DNA of 64,000 nucleotides from Variovorax beijingensis (GTDB lineage: Bacteria > Pseudomonadota > Gammaproteobacteria > Burkholderiales > Burkholderiaceae_C). Both the position numbers and the translations under genes were made by a program. Positions 42,068-50,475 of this stretch are shown here, in pieces; within the stretch, counting starts at the first letter, position 1, and each line of letters begins with the position of its first letter. A model generated the notes under the pieces. The model saw only the letters and a program-made list of their open reading frames with translations. It searched no databases and was not told the DNA's origin. The stretch spans positions 1 to 64,000 of the forward strand of contig NZ_VIVL01000011.1 in the NCBI RefSeq assembly GCF_007828835.1, read 5' to 3'.

Positions 42068-43255
42068 ATGCAATTCGCTTCCCGCCTCGACAACGTCGAA
42101 ACCTCCGCCATCCGCGAGCTTTTCAAGCTGCTGGGCAAGCCCGGCATCATCAGCTTTGCGGGCGGCTTCCCCGACAGCGCCATGTTCGACGTCGAGGGCC
42201 TGAAGGAGGCAAGCCAGAAGGCGCTCACCGAGGAACCCGGCGGCGCGCTGCAATACGGCGCCACCGAAGGCTACGAGCCGCTGCGCACGCAGCTCGGCGC
42301 CTTCATGAAGACCAAGGGTGTCGACGTCGACCCGAGCGGCCTGATCGTCACCACCGGCAGCCAGCAGGCGCTCGACCTGCTCGGCAAGACCATGATCTCG
42401 CCCGGCGACAAGGTGATCGTCGAAGGCCCGACCTTCCTGGCCACCATCCAGTGCTTTCGCCTGTACGGCGCGCAGCTCATCAGCGCGCCCATCGACGCCA
42501 ACGGCGTGAAGACCGACGAGCTCGAAAAACTCATCGCCGAGCACAAGCCCAAGTTCGTCTACCTGATTCCCACCTTCGGCAACCCGAGCGGCGCCATGCT
42601 GAGCCTGGAGCGCCGCAGGAAGGTGCTCGAACTGGCGGTCAAGTACCAGACGCTGATCGTCGAGGACGATCCCTACGGCGACCTCTACTTCGGCGAAGCG
42701 CCGCCGCCCTCGATCCTCGCGTTGAGCAAGGACGTGCCCGGCAGCCGTGAGTTGCTCGCGCATTGCGGCAGCCTCAGCAAGGTGCTGAGCCCGGGCCTGC
42801 GCATCGGCTGGATGATCGCGCCCGCCGAGCTGCTGGCCAAGGCCACGATGTGCAAGCAGTTCAGCGATGCCCACACCAGCACCTTCTCGCAGGCCACTGC
42901 CGCGCAGTACCTCAAGAGCGGCCGCATGCCGGCCACGCTGGCGCATGTGCGCGAGGTGTACGGCCAGCGCGCGCAGGCCATGGGCGCGGCGCTCAAGCGC
43001 GAGCTGGGCGATGCGGTGAGCTTCACGCAGCCGCAGGGCGGCCTGTTCTTCTGGGCCCGTCTCACGGGCGCCAACGGCAAGCTGGCCGATGCCAACGAGC
43101 TGGCCAAGCGCGCCATCGAGAAGCTCGTGGCCTTCGTGCCCGGGGCGCCGTTCTATGCCGAGAAGCCCGACCTGGCGACGCTGCGGCTGAGCTTTGCGAC
43201 GGCCGACGTGGCCAAGATCGAAGAGGGCGTGAAGCGCCTGGGCCAGGCCCTGTAG
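42068..43255 (+). CDS. PLP-dependent aminotransferase, class I/II (2-aminoadipate/aromatic type)
   Basis: A 395-residue fold-type I aminotransferase. It begins ETSAIRELFKLLGKPGIISFAGG, typical of the LysN/MocR-catalytic subgroup. YLIPTFGNPSG, VEDDPYGDLYFG (PLP-binding Asp and Tyr) and the Schiff-base Lys in CGSLSKVLSPGLRIGW are visible. It probably transfers amino groups from 2-aminoadipate, aromatic or branched substrates to 2-oxoglutarate; the specificity cannot be fixed from sequence. Confidence 0.88.
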   Translation: MQFASRLDNVETSAIRELFKLLGKPGIISFAGGFPDSAMFDVEGLKEASQKALTEEPGGALQYGATEGYEPLRTQLGAFMKTKGVDVDPSGLIVTTGSQQALDLLGKTMISPGDKVIVEGPTFLATIQCFRLYGAQLISAPIDANGVKTDELEKLIAEHKPKFVYLIPTFGNPSGAMLSLERRRKVLELAVKYQTLIVEDDPYGDLYFGEAPPPSILALSKDVPGSRELLAHCGSLSKVLSPGLRIGWMIAPAELLAKATMCKQFSDAHTSTFSQATAAQYLKSGRMPATLAHVREVYGQRAQAMGAALKRELGDAVSFTQPQGGLFFWARLTGANGKLADANELAKRAIEKLVAFVPGAPFYAEKPDLATLRLSFATADVAKIEEGVKRLGQAL

Positions 43256-43264
43256 GCCCTCGGT

Positions 43265-43492
43265 TCAGGGCGAGCGGTGCAGGCGCGGCGCCGCCAGCAG
43301 CGCCAGGTTGTCCGCAATGGCCGCATCCACGTTCGGATGGCGGCCTTTCATTTTCGATAGCGTCATGATGGTCTGCAGCGCCTTCAGGTCCTTGACCGAG
43401 GGTGCGACCTTGATCTGCGCGATGGCCGCCGATGCGTTGCCGCCGTTGACCAATGCCATCACCTTGCTTGCCCAGTCGTTTGCGCGCGCCAT
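43265..43492 (-). CDS. Small conserved hypothetical protein
   Basis: A 75-residue protein (MARANDWASKVMALV..., ending PRLHRSP) that appears soluble and helical, with a basic segment LSKMKGRHPNVD. I do not recognise a family. The ATG at 43492 has a purine-rich site (AGGTGAAG) just upstream; an in-frame start at 43519 would add nine residues. Its upstream region is shared with the divergent DUF6172 gene. Confidence 0.6.
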   Translation of the reverse strand: MARANDWASKVMALVNGGNASAAIAQIKVAPSVKDLKALQTIMTLSKMKGRHPNVDAAIADNLALLAAPRLHRSP

Positions 43493-43555
43493 GTCTTCAC
43501 CTGCTTTCGTTTGAACCACCGCCGACTGTACACAGGCCGCGGGTTAGGATCGACC

Positions 43556-43882
43556 ATGAGAAAAACCTTTCAGCTTCAGGTCGAGGGCAAGCACCCCGAC
43601 CGCCTCCTCGAAGCCATCAAGCACGAGATCCGCAAGTACATCAAGCGCGAGCGGCGCCGCGAGCTGCCCGAAGGCGCGGACTTCTGGGATTTCGATTGCA
43701 GGTTCGGCGCCTCGGCGGAGACCGCCGAAGTCGTGCACCTGTCGGCCATCACGGGCCTGATCGACGGCATCGTCAAGGATGCCGGCAAGCAGTTCTACGT
43801 CGAGATTCTGGCCAAGCCCGGCAAACGCAAGCCGCGCGCGGCCGGCGAGCCGGCGGCGGAAGAACCGCCCGAAGAAATCTAG
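43556..43882 (+). CDS. DUF6172 family protein
   Basis: A 108-residue protein beginning MRKTFQLQVEGKHPDR with the conserved core KYIKRERRRELPEG and FWDFDCRFG, matching DUF6172 proteins of unknown function in Proteobacteria. The tail is rich in Pro, Glu and Ala. A -10-like TAGGAT (43545-43550) lies 5 nt before the ATG and there is no ribosome site, suggesting a leaderless mRNA. Confidence 0.8.
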   Translation: MRKTFQLQVEGKHPDRLLEAIKHEIRKYIKRERRRELPEGADFWDFDCRFGASAETAEVVHLSAITGLIDGIVKDAGKQFYVEILAKPGKRKPRAAGEPAAEEPPEEI

Positions 43883-43889
43883 CCCGCCC

Positions 43890-44957
43890 TCAGAGCAGCG
43901 CCTGCGAGAGCCGCAGCCCGTGGCGCTGCTCCGCATCCTGCAGCGAACGCGCAATCGACGGGTGCAGGCGCACCCCGTTCTTCGATTGCGCATCGCGGCG
44001 CTTCAGGCCGCCTTCGCCCGGCAGCCGCACGGGCTTGGCCGAATCGATGGGCGTGTTGTTGCGGCACTGCGCGGCCACATGGTCCATCTGGCGCAGGAAA
44101 GCGGCCTTGCCGCCGAACGCGTGCAGATCGTGCAGCGTGACGTGCACCGTCGCGCCCCAGCCCTCGGGCGGGTCGGCCCGGCCATGGCCCGCGAGGCCGG
44201 CCGTCAGCGTCTCGACCAGCAGCGCCATGCCATAGCCCTTGTGGCCATGGCTCAAGCCCCCCACGGGCAGCAGCGTGCCGGGCGGCTGGTCGAACAGCAC
44301 CTGCGGGTTGTTCGACGGTTTGCCGGCGGCGTCGATCAGCCATTCCTCCTCGAACGTCTCGCCGGCCGCACGCTTGCGGTTGCTCATGCCGTTGGTGGTG
44401 ATGGAGGCCGAGATATCGACCATCACGCCGCCTTGCGAGAGCGGAAAGCCCATGGCCAGCGGATTCGGCGTGAACACCGCCTGCGTGCCGCCGAAAGGCG
44501 CGACGCTGGCGGTGTTGGGGTCGGAGCAGGCGAGCAGCATCAGCATGTCTTCCTCGAGCGCGCGCAGCATGTAGACGGCGAGGCAGGCGATGTGGTGGCT
44601 GCGGCGGATCACGAGCGAGGCGGTGCCGAGTTCGCGGGCGCGCGGAACCAGCAGGTCCAGGCCCTGGTCCACGAGCCAGGGGCCGGGCAGGCGCTTGCCG
44701 TCCCAGAGTACGGCGGCGGGGCGGTCCGACAGCACCTCGGGCGCGCCGTCCGGCGTCATGCCGCCCGACTCAATCTCTTTCACATAGCCGGCCAGCAGCG
44801 CGAGCCCGTGCGTGTCGTGGCCCAGCAGGTCGCCTTCGACCAGCGTGCGGGCGACGCTGTCGGCCATCGGCGCGGCGAGGCCGGCCTTCTGCAGCAGGGC
44901 GCTGGCGTAATCCTTGAGCGCCTCGGCGCGGTAGAGCGGGATGTTGCCGTCAGTCAT
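43890..44957 (-). CDS. Ldh-family (malate/L-lactate/pyrroline-2-carboxylate) oxidoreductase
   Basis: A 355-residue NAD(P)-dependent oxidoreductase of the LDH2/malate dehydrogenase type, unrelated to the Rossmann LDH. The signature DTHGLALLAGYV is at about residues 48-59, SHHIACLAVYML at about 120-131, and SHGHKGYGMALLVETLTAGLAG follows. Possible substrates include 2-oxo acids, ureidoglycolate or delta1-piperideine-2-carboxylate. It is the last gene of an operon and overlaps serB by ATGA. Confidence 0.87.
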   Translation of the reverse strand: MTDGNIPLYRAEALKDYASALLQKAGLAAPMADSVARTLVEGDLLGHDTHGLALLAGYVKEIESGGMTPDGAPEVLSDRPAAVLWDGKRLPGPWLVDQGLDLLVPRARELGTASLVIRRSHHIACLAVYMLRALEEDMLMLLACSDPNTASVAPFGGTQAVFTPNPLAMGFPLSQGGVMVDISASITTNGMSNRKRAAGETFEEEWLIDAAGKPSNNPQVLFDQPPGTLLPVGGLSHGHKGYGMALLVETLTAGLAGHGRADPPEGWGATVHVTLHDLHAFGGKAAFLRQMDHVAAQCRNNTPIDSAKPVRLPGEGGLKRRDAQSKNGVRLHPSIARSLQDAEQRHGLRLSQALL

Positions 44958-45664
44958 TTCAGGATCTCCAGCAGGCGGTCGAGCCCGCCTTCGTTGATCG
45001 CCACCATGGCCTGCTCGCGCACCTTTGGCTTGGCGTGATAGGCCACCGAAAGGCCGGCTTCGCCCATCATCGGCAGGTCGTTCGCGCCGTCGCCCACGGC
45101 AATGGCTTCCTGCGGCGAAATGCCCAGCAGGGACGCGACCTCGAGCAGCGTGCGGCGCTTCTCGGCGCCGTCGCAGATGTCGCCCCAGCTTTGCTGCACC
45201 ACCTGGCCGGTGAGCTTGCCGCCGGCTTCGTCGAGCAGGTTGGAACGCGCAAAGTCGATGCCCAGGCGGTCCTTCACGCGGTTTGCGAAGAAGGTGAAGC
45301 CGCCCGACACCAGCAGCACCTTGAGGCCGGCCGCCTTGCAGGCCGCAACCAGTTCCGCCGCGCCCGGATTGAGCTTCAGCCGCTCGTCGTAGACCTGCTG
45401 CAGCGCCTCGACCGGCACGCCCTTGAGCAGCGCCACGCGCCGCCGCAGGCTCTCCTTGAAGTCCTTGATCTCGCCGCGCATCGTGGCTTCGGTGATCGCG
45501 GCCACTTCGGCCTTCTTGCCGACGGCATCGGCGATCTCGTCGATGCATTCGATGTTGATCAGCGTCGAGTCCATGTCGAACGCGATCAGCTTGAAGTCGG
45601 CCAGCTTCAGCGGCGGCTTCAGGCGCTGGATGGCGAGGCCGGGAGAAATTTCTGTAGCGCTCAT
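44954..45664 (-). CDS. serB: Phosphoserine phosphatase
   Basis: The last step of serine synthesis. The 236-residue HAD phosphatase has motif I FDMDSTLI (about residues 30-37), motif II LLVSGGF, and motif IV VGDGANDLPMM. MRGEIKDFKESLRRRVALLKG matches SerB. It lacks the long N-terminal ACT-like extension of some homologues. It overlaps mfd upstream and Ldh downstream, both by ATGA, so all three are probably translated as a coupled unit. Confidence 0.93.
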   Translation of the reverse strand: MSATEISPGLAIQRLKPPLKLADFKLIAFDMDSTLINIECIDEIADAVGKKAEVAAITEATMRGEIKDFKESLRRRVALLKGVPVEALQQVYDERLKLNPGAAELVAACKAAGLKVLLVSGGFTFFANRVKDRLGIDFARSNLLDEAGGKLTGQVVQQSWGDICDGAEKRRTLLEVASLLGISPQEAIAVGDGANDLPMMGEAGLSVAYHAKPKVREQAMVAINEGGLDRLLEILK

Positions 45665-48600
45665 GCGGGGGCGGTTTCCTTGACGAGGGGTTGTCCGAGG
45701 CTGCGCAGCACGTCGCGCACCATTTGCGCGCGCTCCTTGGGCTCTTTCAGCTCGCGCTCGATGCGCAGCTTCTCGTTGCCCGCGAGCTTGATGTGCTTGT
45801 TCTTCTGGATCAGGTGGATGATGGCCATCGAGTCGACCGGCGGGTCCTTCTTGAACGTGATGTGGATGATGCCCGGCGCCGCATCCACCTTCACCACGCC
45901 ATAGGGCCTCGCGAGCACGCGCAGCCGGTGCGTGTCGATCAGCGTCTGCGCCTGCGGCGGCAGCTTGCCGAAGCGGTCGACGATTTCTTCCAGCAGCGTG
46001 TCGATCTGCTCGGGCGTCTTTGCGGTGGCCAGCTTCTTGTAGAACGACAGGCGCAGGTGCACGTCGCCGCAGTAGTCGTCGGGCAGCAGGGCGGGGGCGT
46101 GCAGGTTGATCTCGGTCGTGACCGACAGCGGCGCCAGCAGGTCGGGCTCCTGCCCGGCCTTGAGCGCGCGCACGGCCTCGCCCAGCATCTCGTTGTAGAG
46201 TTGGAAGCCGATCTCCATCATGTTGCCGCTCTGGTTCTCGCCCAGCACTTCGCCGGTGCCGCGGATTTCCAGGTCGTGCATCGCAAGATAGAAGCCCGAG
46301 CCCAGCTCTTCCATCTGCTGGATGGCGTCGAGCCGCTGCGCCGCCTGCTTGGTCAGGCCCTCGGTGTCCGGCACCATCAGGTAGGCATAGGCCTGGTGGT
46401 GCGAGCGCCCGACGCGCCCGCGCAGCTGGTGCAGCTGCGCGAGGCCGAACTTGTCGGCGCGGCTCATCACGATGGTGTTGGCGGTCGGCACGTCGATGCC
46501 GGTCTCGATGATGGTCGAGCACAGCAGGAGGTTGTAGCGCTGCGCCACGAAGTCGCGCATCACGCGCTCCAGCTCGCGCTCGGGCATCTGGCCGTGGGCC
46601 ACGGCGATGCGGGCCTCGGGCAAGATTTCTTCGAGCTTCTGGCGGCGGTTCTCGATGGTCTCGACCTCGTTGTGCAGGAAGTACACCTGCCCGCCGCGCT
46701 TCAGTTCGCGCAGCACGGCTTCGCGGATCACGCCCGTGCCTTCGTTGCGCACGAAGGTCTTGATGGCGAGGCGGCGCTGCGGCGCGGTCGCGATCACGCT
46801 CAGGTCGCGCAGGCCTTCGAGCGCCATGCCCAGGGTGCGCGGAATCGGCGTGGCGGTGAGCGTGAGCACGTCGACCTCGGCGCGCATCGCTTTCATGGCT
46901 TCCTTGTGGCGCACGCCGAAGCGGTGCTCCTCGTCGATGATGAGCAGGCCCAGGTTCTTGAACTTGACTGACTGCGAGAGCAGCTTGTGCGTGCCGACCA
47001 CGATGTCGACCGTGCCCTCGGCCAGGCCCTTGGCCGCCGTGGTGATCTCCTTGGCCGAGCGGAAGCGGCTCATCTCGGCCACCTTGACCGGCCACTTGGC
47101 GAAGCGGTCGACCAGCGTCTGGTAGTGCTGCTCGGCCAGGAGCGTGGTGGGCGCAAGGAAGGCCACCTGCTTGCCGCCGGTGATTGCGATGAACGCTGCG
47201 CGCAGCGCCACCTCGGTCTTGCCGAAGCCCACGTCGCCGCAGACCAGGCGGTCCATCGGCTGCGGCGAGATCATGTCCTGCACCACGGCGTGGATCGCGG
47301 CCTTCTGGTCCGCCGTTTCCTGGAAGCCGAAGTCGTTGGCGAACACCTCGTAGTCGGCGGCGGAGTAGCGGAAGGCATGGCCCTGGCGCGCGGCGCGGCG
47401 GGCATAGATGTTGAGCAGTTCGGCGGCCGAGTCGCGCACCTGCTCGGCGGCCTTGCGCTTGGCCTTTTCCCACTGGCCCGAGCCCAGCTTGTGCAGCGGC
47501 GCCTCGTCGGCGCTGACGCCGGTGTAACGGCTGATCTGGTGCAGCTGGGAGACGGGCACATAGAGGGTGGCCTTGTCGGCGTACTCCAGGTGCAGCATTT
47601 CCTGTAGCAGCGGCTTGCCCTCGGCATCGGTGCCCTGGCCCAGGTCCATGTGGATCAGGCCGCGGTAGCGGCCGATGCCGTGCGCGGTGTGGACCACCGG
47701 ATCGCCGACGTTGAGTTCCGAAAGGTCCTTGATCAGCGCCTCGACGTCGCTGACCTGTTCCTGCTTCTTGTTGCGCCGGCGTGTGGTGGGCGCAGTGGCG
47801 AAGAGCTCGGTCTCGGTGACGAAGTCGATGCCCTGTTCGCGCCACGCAAAGCCCGAGGCCAGCGCGGCGGTGGCGATGCCGGTCTTCTCGTCGGCGGAGG
47901 CTTCGAACTCGGCCAGCGAATCGAAGGCCGGCGGGCTCACGCCGCTGGCGCGCAGGAAGTCGAGCAGGCTTTCGCGCCGGCCTTCGCTTTCGGCGATCAG
48001 CAGCACGCGGTGCGGCGTCTTCGCGATGTGGGCCTTCAGGCCGACCAGCGGGTCCTCGGCGCCGCGCACCACGGCAAAGGGCGGCAGCGTGTCGAACTCG
48101 GCGTAGGGCGTCTCGGCGGCCTCGCCGCTGCCGGCGTTTCCGCGGATGGCGAGCTGCGCATGCGGCTTGGCGCGCTGGTAGAACTGCTCGGCGCTCAGGA
48201 ACAGCGCCTCGGGCGGCAGCGCCGGGCGTTCGGGGTCGCCGCGCACCAGGCGGTAGCGTTCGCTGGCGTCCTGCCAGAAATGCTGGAATGCGGGCTCGAG
48301 ATCGCCGTGCAGCACCACGGTGGCATCGGCGCCCAGGTAGTCGAACACCGTGGCCGTCTCGTCGAAGAACAGCGGCAGGTAGTACTCGATGCCGGCGGTG
48401 GCCACGCCGTTGCCCATGTCCTTGTAGATGCGGCTCTTGGTCGGATCGCCCTCGAGCAGTTCGCGCCAGCGGCTGCGAAAGCGCGCGCGGGCGTCGTCGT
48501 CCATCGGGAATTCGCGGCCCGGCAGCAGCCGTACCTCGGGCACCGGGTAGAGGCTGCGCTGGGTGTCGGGGTCGAAGGTGCGGATCGAATCGATCTCGTC

Positions 48601-49155
48601 ATCGAACAGGTCGACGCGGAAGGGCACGGGCGAGCCCATCGGAAAGAGGTCGATCAGGCCGCCGCGCACCGCGTACTCGCCCGGGCTCACCACCTGCGTC
48701 ACATGGCTGTAGCCCGCCAGCGTGAGCTGGGCCTTGAGCTTGGACTCCTCGAGCTTCTGCTTGGCCTTGAAGTGGAAGGTGTAGCCGGCCAGGAAGGCCG
48801 GCGGCGCGAGCCGGTAGAGCGCGGTGGTGGCGGGCACCAGCACCACGTCGGCCTCTTTCTGGCTGATGCGCCAGAGCGTGGCGAGCCGCTCGCTGATCAG
48901 GTCCTGGTGCGGCGAGAAGCTGTCGTAGGGCAGCGTTTCCCAGTCGGGGAACAGGGCGCAGCGCAATTCGGGCGCGAAGAAGGCGATCTCGTCGATCAGG
49001 CGCTGCGCGTCGTTGGCGTCGGCCGTGAACATCGCGGTGGCGCGGCCCGCGGCCTTCTCGCGCATGCCCAGCTGCGCCAGCAGCAGCGCATCGGCCGACA
49101 AAGGAGGACGCGGCAGCGTGAATCGCTTGCCCGCCGTGAGGTGGGGGAGGTCCAT
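45661..49155 (-). CDS. mfd: Transcription-repair coupling factor
   Basis: A 1164-residue DNA translocase that removes stalled RNA polymerase and recruits UvrA. The UvrB-homology region lies in the N-terminal 350 residues, then the RNA-polymerase-interacting domain (DLSELNVGDPVVHTAHGIGRY). The RecG-like translocase has Walker A CGDVGFGKTEVALRAAF, DEEH in LIIDEEHRFGVRH, and motif VI HQLRGRVGRS. A C-terminal TRCF domain ends the chain. A longer frame reaches 49665, but the ATG at 49155 starts the conserved protein. Confidence 0.96.
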   Translation of the reverse strand: MDLPHLTAGKRFTLPRPPLSADALLLAQLGMREKAAGRATAMFTADANDAQRLIDEIAFFAPELRCALFPDWETLPYDSFSPHQDLISERLATLWRISQKEADVVLVPATTALYRLAPPAFLAGYTFHFKAKQKLEESKLKAQLTLAGYSHVTQVVSPGEYAVRGGLIDLFPMGSPVPFRVDLFDDEIDSIRTFDPDTQRSLYPVPEVRLLPGREFPMDDDARARFRSRWRELLEGDPTKSRIYKDMGNGVATAGIEYYLPLFFDETATVFDYLGADATVVLHGDLEPAFQHFWQDASERYRLVRGDPERPALPPEALFLSAEQFYQRAKPHAQLAIRGNAGSGEAAETPYAEFDTLPPFAVVRGAEDPLVGLKAHIAKTPHRVLLIAESEGRRESLLDFLRASGVSPPAFDSLAEFEASADEKTGIATAALASGFAWREQGIDFVTETELFATAPTTRRRNKKQEQVSDVEALIKDLSELNVGDPVVHTAHGIGRYRGLIHMDLGQGTDAEGKPLLQEMLHLEYADKATLYVPVSQLHQISRYTGVSADEAPLHKLGSGQWEKAKRKAAEQVRDSAAELLNIYARRAARQGHAFRYSAADYEVFANDFGFQETADQKAAIHAVVQDMISPQPMDRLVCGDVGFGKTEVALRAAFIAITGGKQVAFLAPTTLLAEQHYQTLVDRFAKWPVKVAEMSRFRSAKEITTAAKGLAEGTVDIVVGTHKLLSQSVKFKNLGLLIIDEEHRFGVRHKEAMKAMRAEVDVLTLTATPIPRTLGMALEGLRDLSVIATAPQRRLAIKTFVRNEGTGVIREAVLRELKRGGQVYFLHNEVETIENRRQKLEEILPEARIAVAHGQMPERELERVMRDFVAQRYNLLLCSTIIETGIDVPTANTIVMSRADKFGLAQLHQLRGRVGRSHHQAYAYLMVPDTEGLTKQAAQRLDAIQQMEELGSGFYLAMHDLEIRGTGEVLGENQSGNMMEIGFQLYNEMLGEAVRALKAGQEPDLLAPLSVTTEINLHAPALLPDDYCGDVHLRLSFYKKLATAKTPEQIDTLLEEIVDRFGKLPPQAQTLIDTHRLRVLARPYGVVKVDAAPGIIHITFKKDPPVDSMAIIHLIQKNKHIKLAGNEKLRIERELKEPKERAQMVRDVLRSLGQPLVKETAPA

Positions 49156-49213
49156 GGAACGCTTTGAAAATGCAGAACACCCCGCGCCGCTGGCGAGGGG
49201 TGTGAGATGGTCG

Positions 49214-49223
49214 ATTCTAGAAT
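49214..49223. promoter_or_regulatory. Symmetric -10 palindrome between mfd and ispD
   Basis: The perfect palindrome ATTCTAGAAT reads TAGAAT on both strands. It is about 50 bp from the ispD start and 60 bp from the mfd start, so it may serve as a shared -10 for divergent transcription. The mfd leader would also carry the ACACCCC...GGGGTGT hairpin at 49177-49203. No strong -35 is seen on either side. Confidence 0.4.
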
Positions 49224-49269
49224 GGCGGCCCCTTATCCGCTTGCCGGCCCTTGGCCCGTGCCGTACCCG

Positions 49270-49983
49270 ATGTCTTCCTCCCGACTTTTCGTGCTGATTC
49301 CTTGTGCCGGTTTCGGCCACCGTGCGGGTGGCGCCCAGCCCAAGCAATACCAGCGGCTGGCGGGATCGTCCATGGTGGCCCACACGGTGGCCGCGTTCCG
49401 CTCGCTGGCGGGCCGCTTCGCCGGGCTGGCGGTGGTGGTGTCGCCGGACGACCGCGAGGTGCAGACGGCGCTGCCGCGCTTTCCGGCCGACAACGAATTC
49501 TTGCTGCGCGTGGGCGGCGTCACGCGCGCCGCCACGGTGCGCAACGGCCTCGCGGCGCTGCGGCAGAAGGGCGCCGGGGCGCATGACTGGGTGCTGGTGC
49601 ACGACGCGGCGCGCTGCCTGGTCACCTCGAGCCAGATCGAGGCGCTGATCGCGGCCTGCGAGCACGACGCCGTCGGCGGGCTGCTGGCCCAGCGGCTGGC
49701 CGACACGCTGAAGGCGTCCTCGGCCGACAGCCGCGTCTCGCAGACGCTTTCGCGGGCCGACAAGTGGCTGGCCCAGACGCCGCAGATGTTCCGCGTCGGC
49801 ATGCTGCTCGATGCGCTGGAGCGGGCGGGCGACGCGGTGACCGACGAGGCCGGGGCCATCGAGGCCATCGGCCTTTCGCCCTTGCTGGTGCCGGGCAGCG
49901 CGCAGAACTTCAAGGTCACCTTTCCCGAGGACTTCGCACTGGCCGAGGCGGTGCTGCTCGGCCGCAGGAAGGCCATCGCATGA
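49270..49983 (+). CDS. ispD: 2-C-methyl-D-erythritol 4-phosphate cytidylyltransferase
   Basis: The third step of the MEP isoprenoid pathway. The 237-residue protein has the nucleotide-binding loop PCAGFGHRAGGAQPKQY near residues 11-27, VLVHDAARCLV and KWLAQTPQMFR. Earlier in-frame starts exist at 49207 and 49222, but the latter overlaps the TAGAAT promoter element, so I choose 49270. It overlaps ispF by ATGA. Confidence 0.93.
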   Translation: MSSSRLFVLIPCAGFGHRAGGAQPKQYQRLAGSSMVAHTVAAFRSLAGRFAGLAVVVSPDDREVQTALPRFPADNEFLLRVGGVTRAATVRNGLAALRQKGAGAHDWVLVHDAARCLVTSSQIEALIAACEHDAVGGLLAQRLADTLKASSADSRVSQTLSRADKWLAQTPQMFRVGMLLDALERAGDAVTDEAGAIEAIGLSPLLVPGSAQNFKVTFPEDFALAEAVLLGRRKAIA

Positions 49984-50474
49984 GGTCTGCGTTCAACATC
50001 CGCGTGGGCGAGGGCTGGGACGTTCACCAGCTGGTGGCGGGTCGCAAGCTCATCCTCGGCGGCGTGGTGGTTCCGCACACCACCGGCCTGCTGGGGCATT
50101 CGGATGCCGACGTGCTGCTGCATGCCATCACCGATGCATTGTTCGGCGCGGCGGGCCTGGGCGACATCGGCCGGCATTTTCCCGACACCGACGCGCAGTT
50201 TCGCGGCGCCGATTCGGCGGTGCTGCTCGGCGAAGCGGCACGCCGCGTGCGCGCCGCGGGCTGGGAGATCGGCAACGTCGACAGCACCGTGATCGCGCAG
50301 GCGCCCAAGCTGGCGCCGCACATCCCGGCCATGTGCCAGCGCATCGCCCAGGTGCTGGGCCTCGCACCCGAGCAGGTCAACGTGAAGGCCAAGACGGCCG
50401 AGAAGCTCGGCCCGGTCGGCGAAGGCCGCGCGATGGAAGCCCGCGCGGTGGCGCTGCTGCACCGCCAGGGCTGA
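49980..50474 (+). CDS. ispF: 2-C-methyl-D-erythritol 2,4-cyclodiphosphate synthase
   Basis: The fifth step of the MEP pathway, releasing CMP to form the cyclic diphosphate. The 164-residue trimeric enzyme has the zinc ligands in GWDVHQL (Asp, His) and HSDADVLLHAITDALFG. The GDIGRHFPDTD and KAKTAEKLGPVGEG blocks are also present. It is translationally coupled to ispD and converges on the histidine kinase gene. Confidence 0.95.
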   Translation: MRSAFNIRVGEGWDVHQLVAGRKLILGGVVVPHTTGLLGHSDADVLLHAITDALFGAAGLGDIGRHFPDTDAQFRGADSAVLLGEAARRVRAAGWEIGNVDSTVIAQAPKLAPHIPAMCQRIAQVLGLAPEQVNVKAKTAEKLGPVGEGRAMEARAVALLHRQG

Positions 50475-50475
50475 T

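Noticed and set aside
49156..49665. Upstream extension of mfd by about 170 codons
   Set aside because: It runs antisense through ispD and adds no conserved Mfd sequence; the ATG at 49155 begins the family-like protein.
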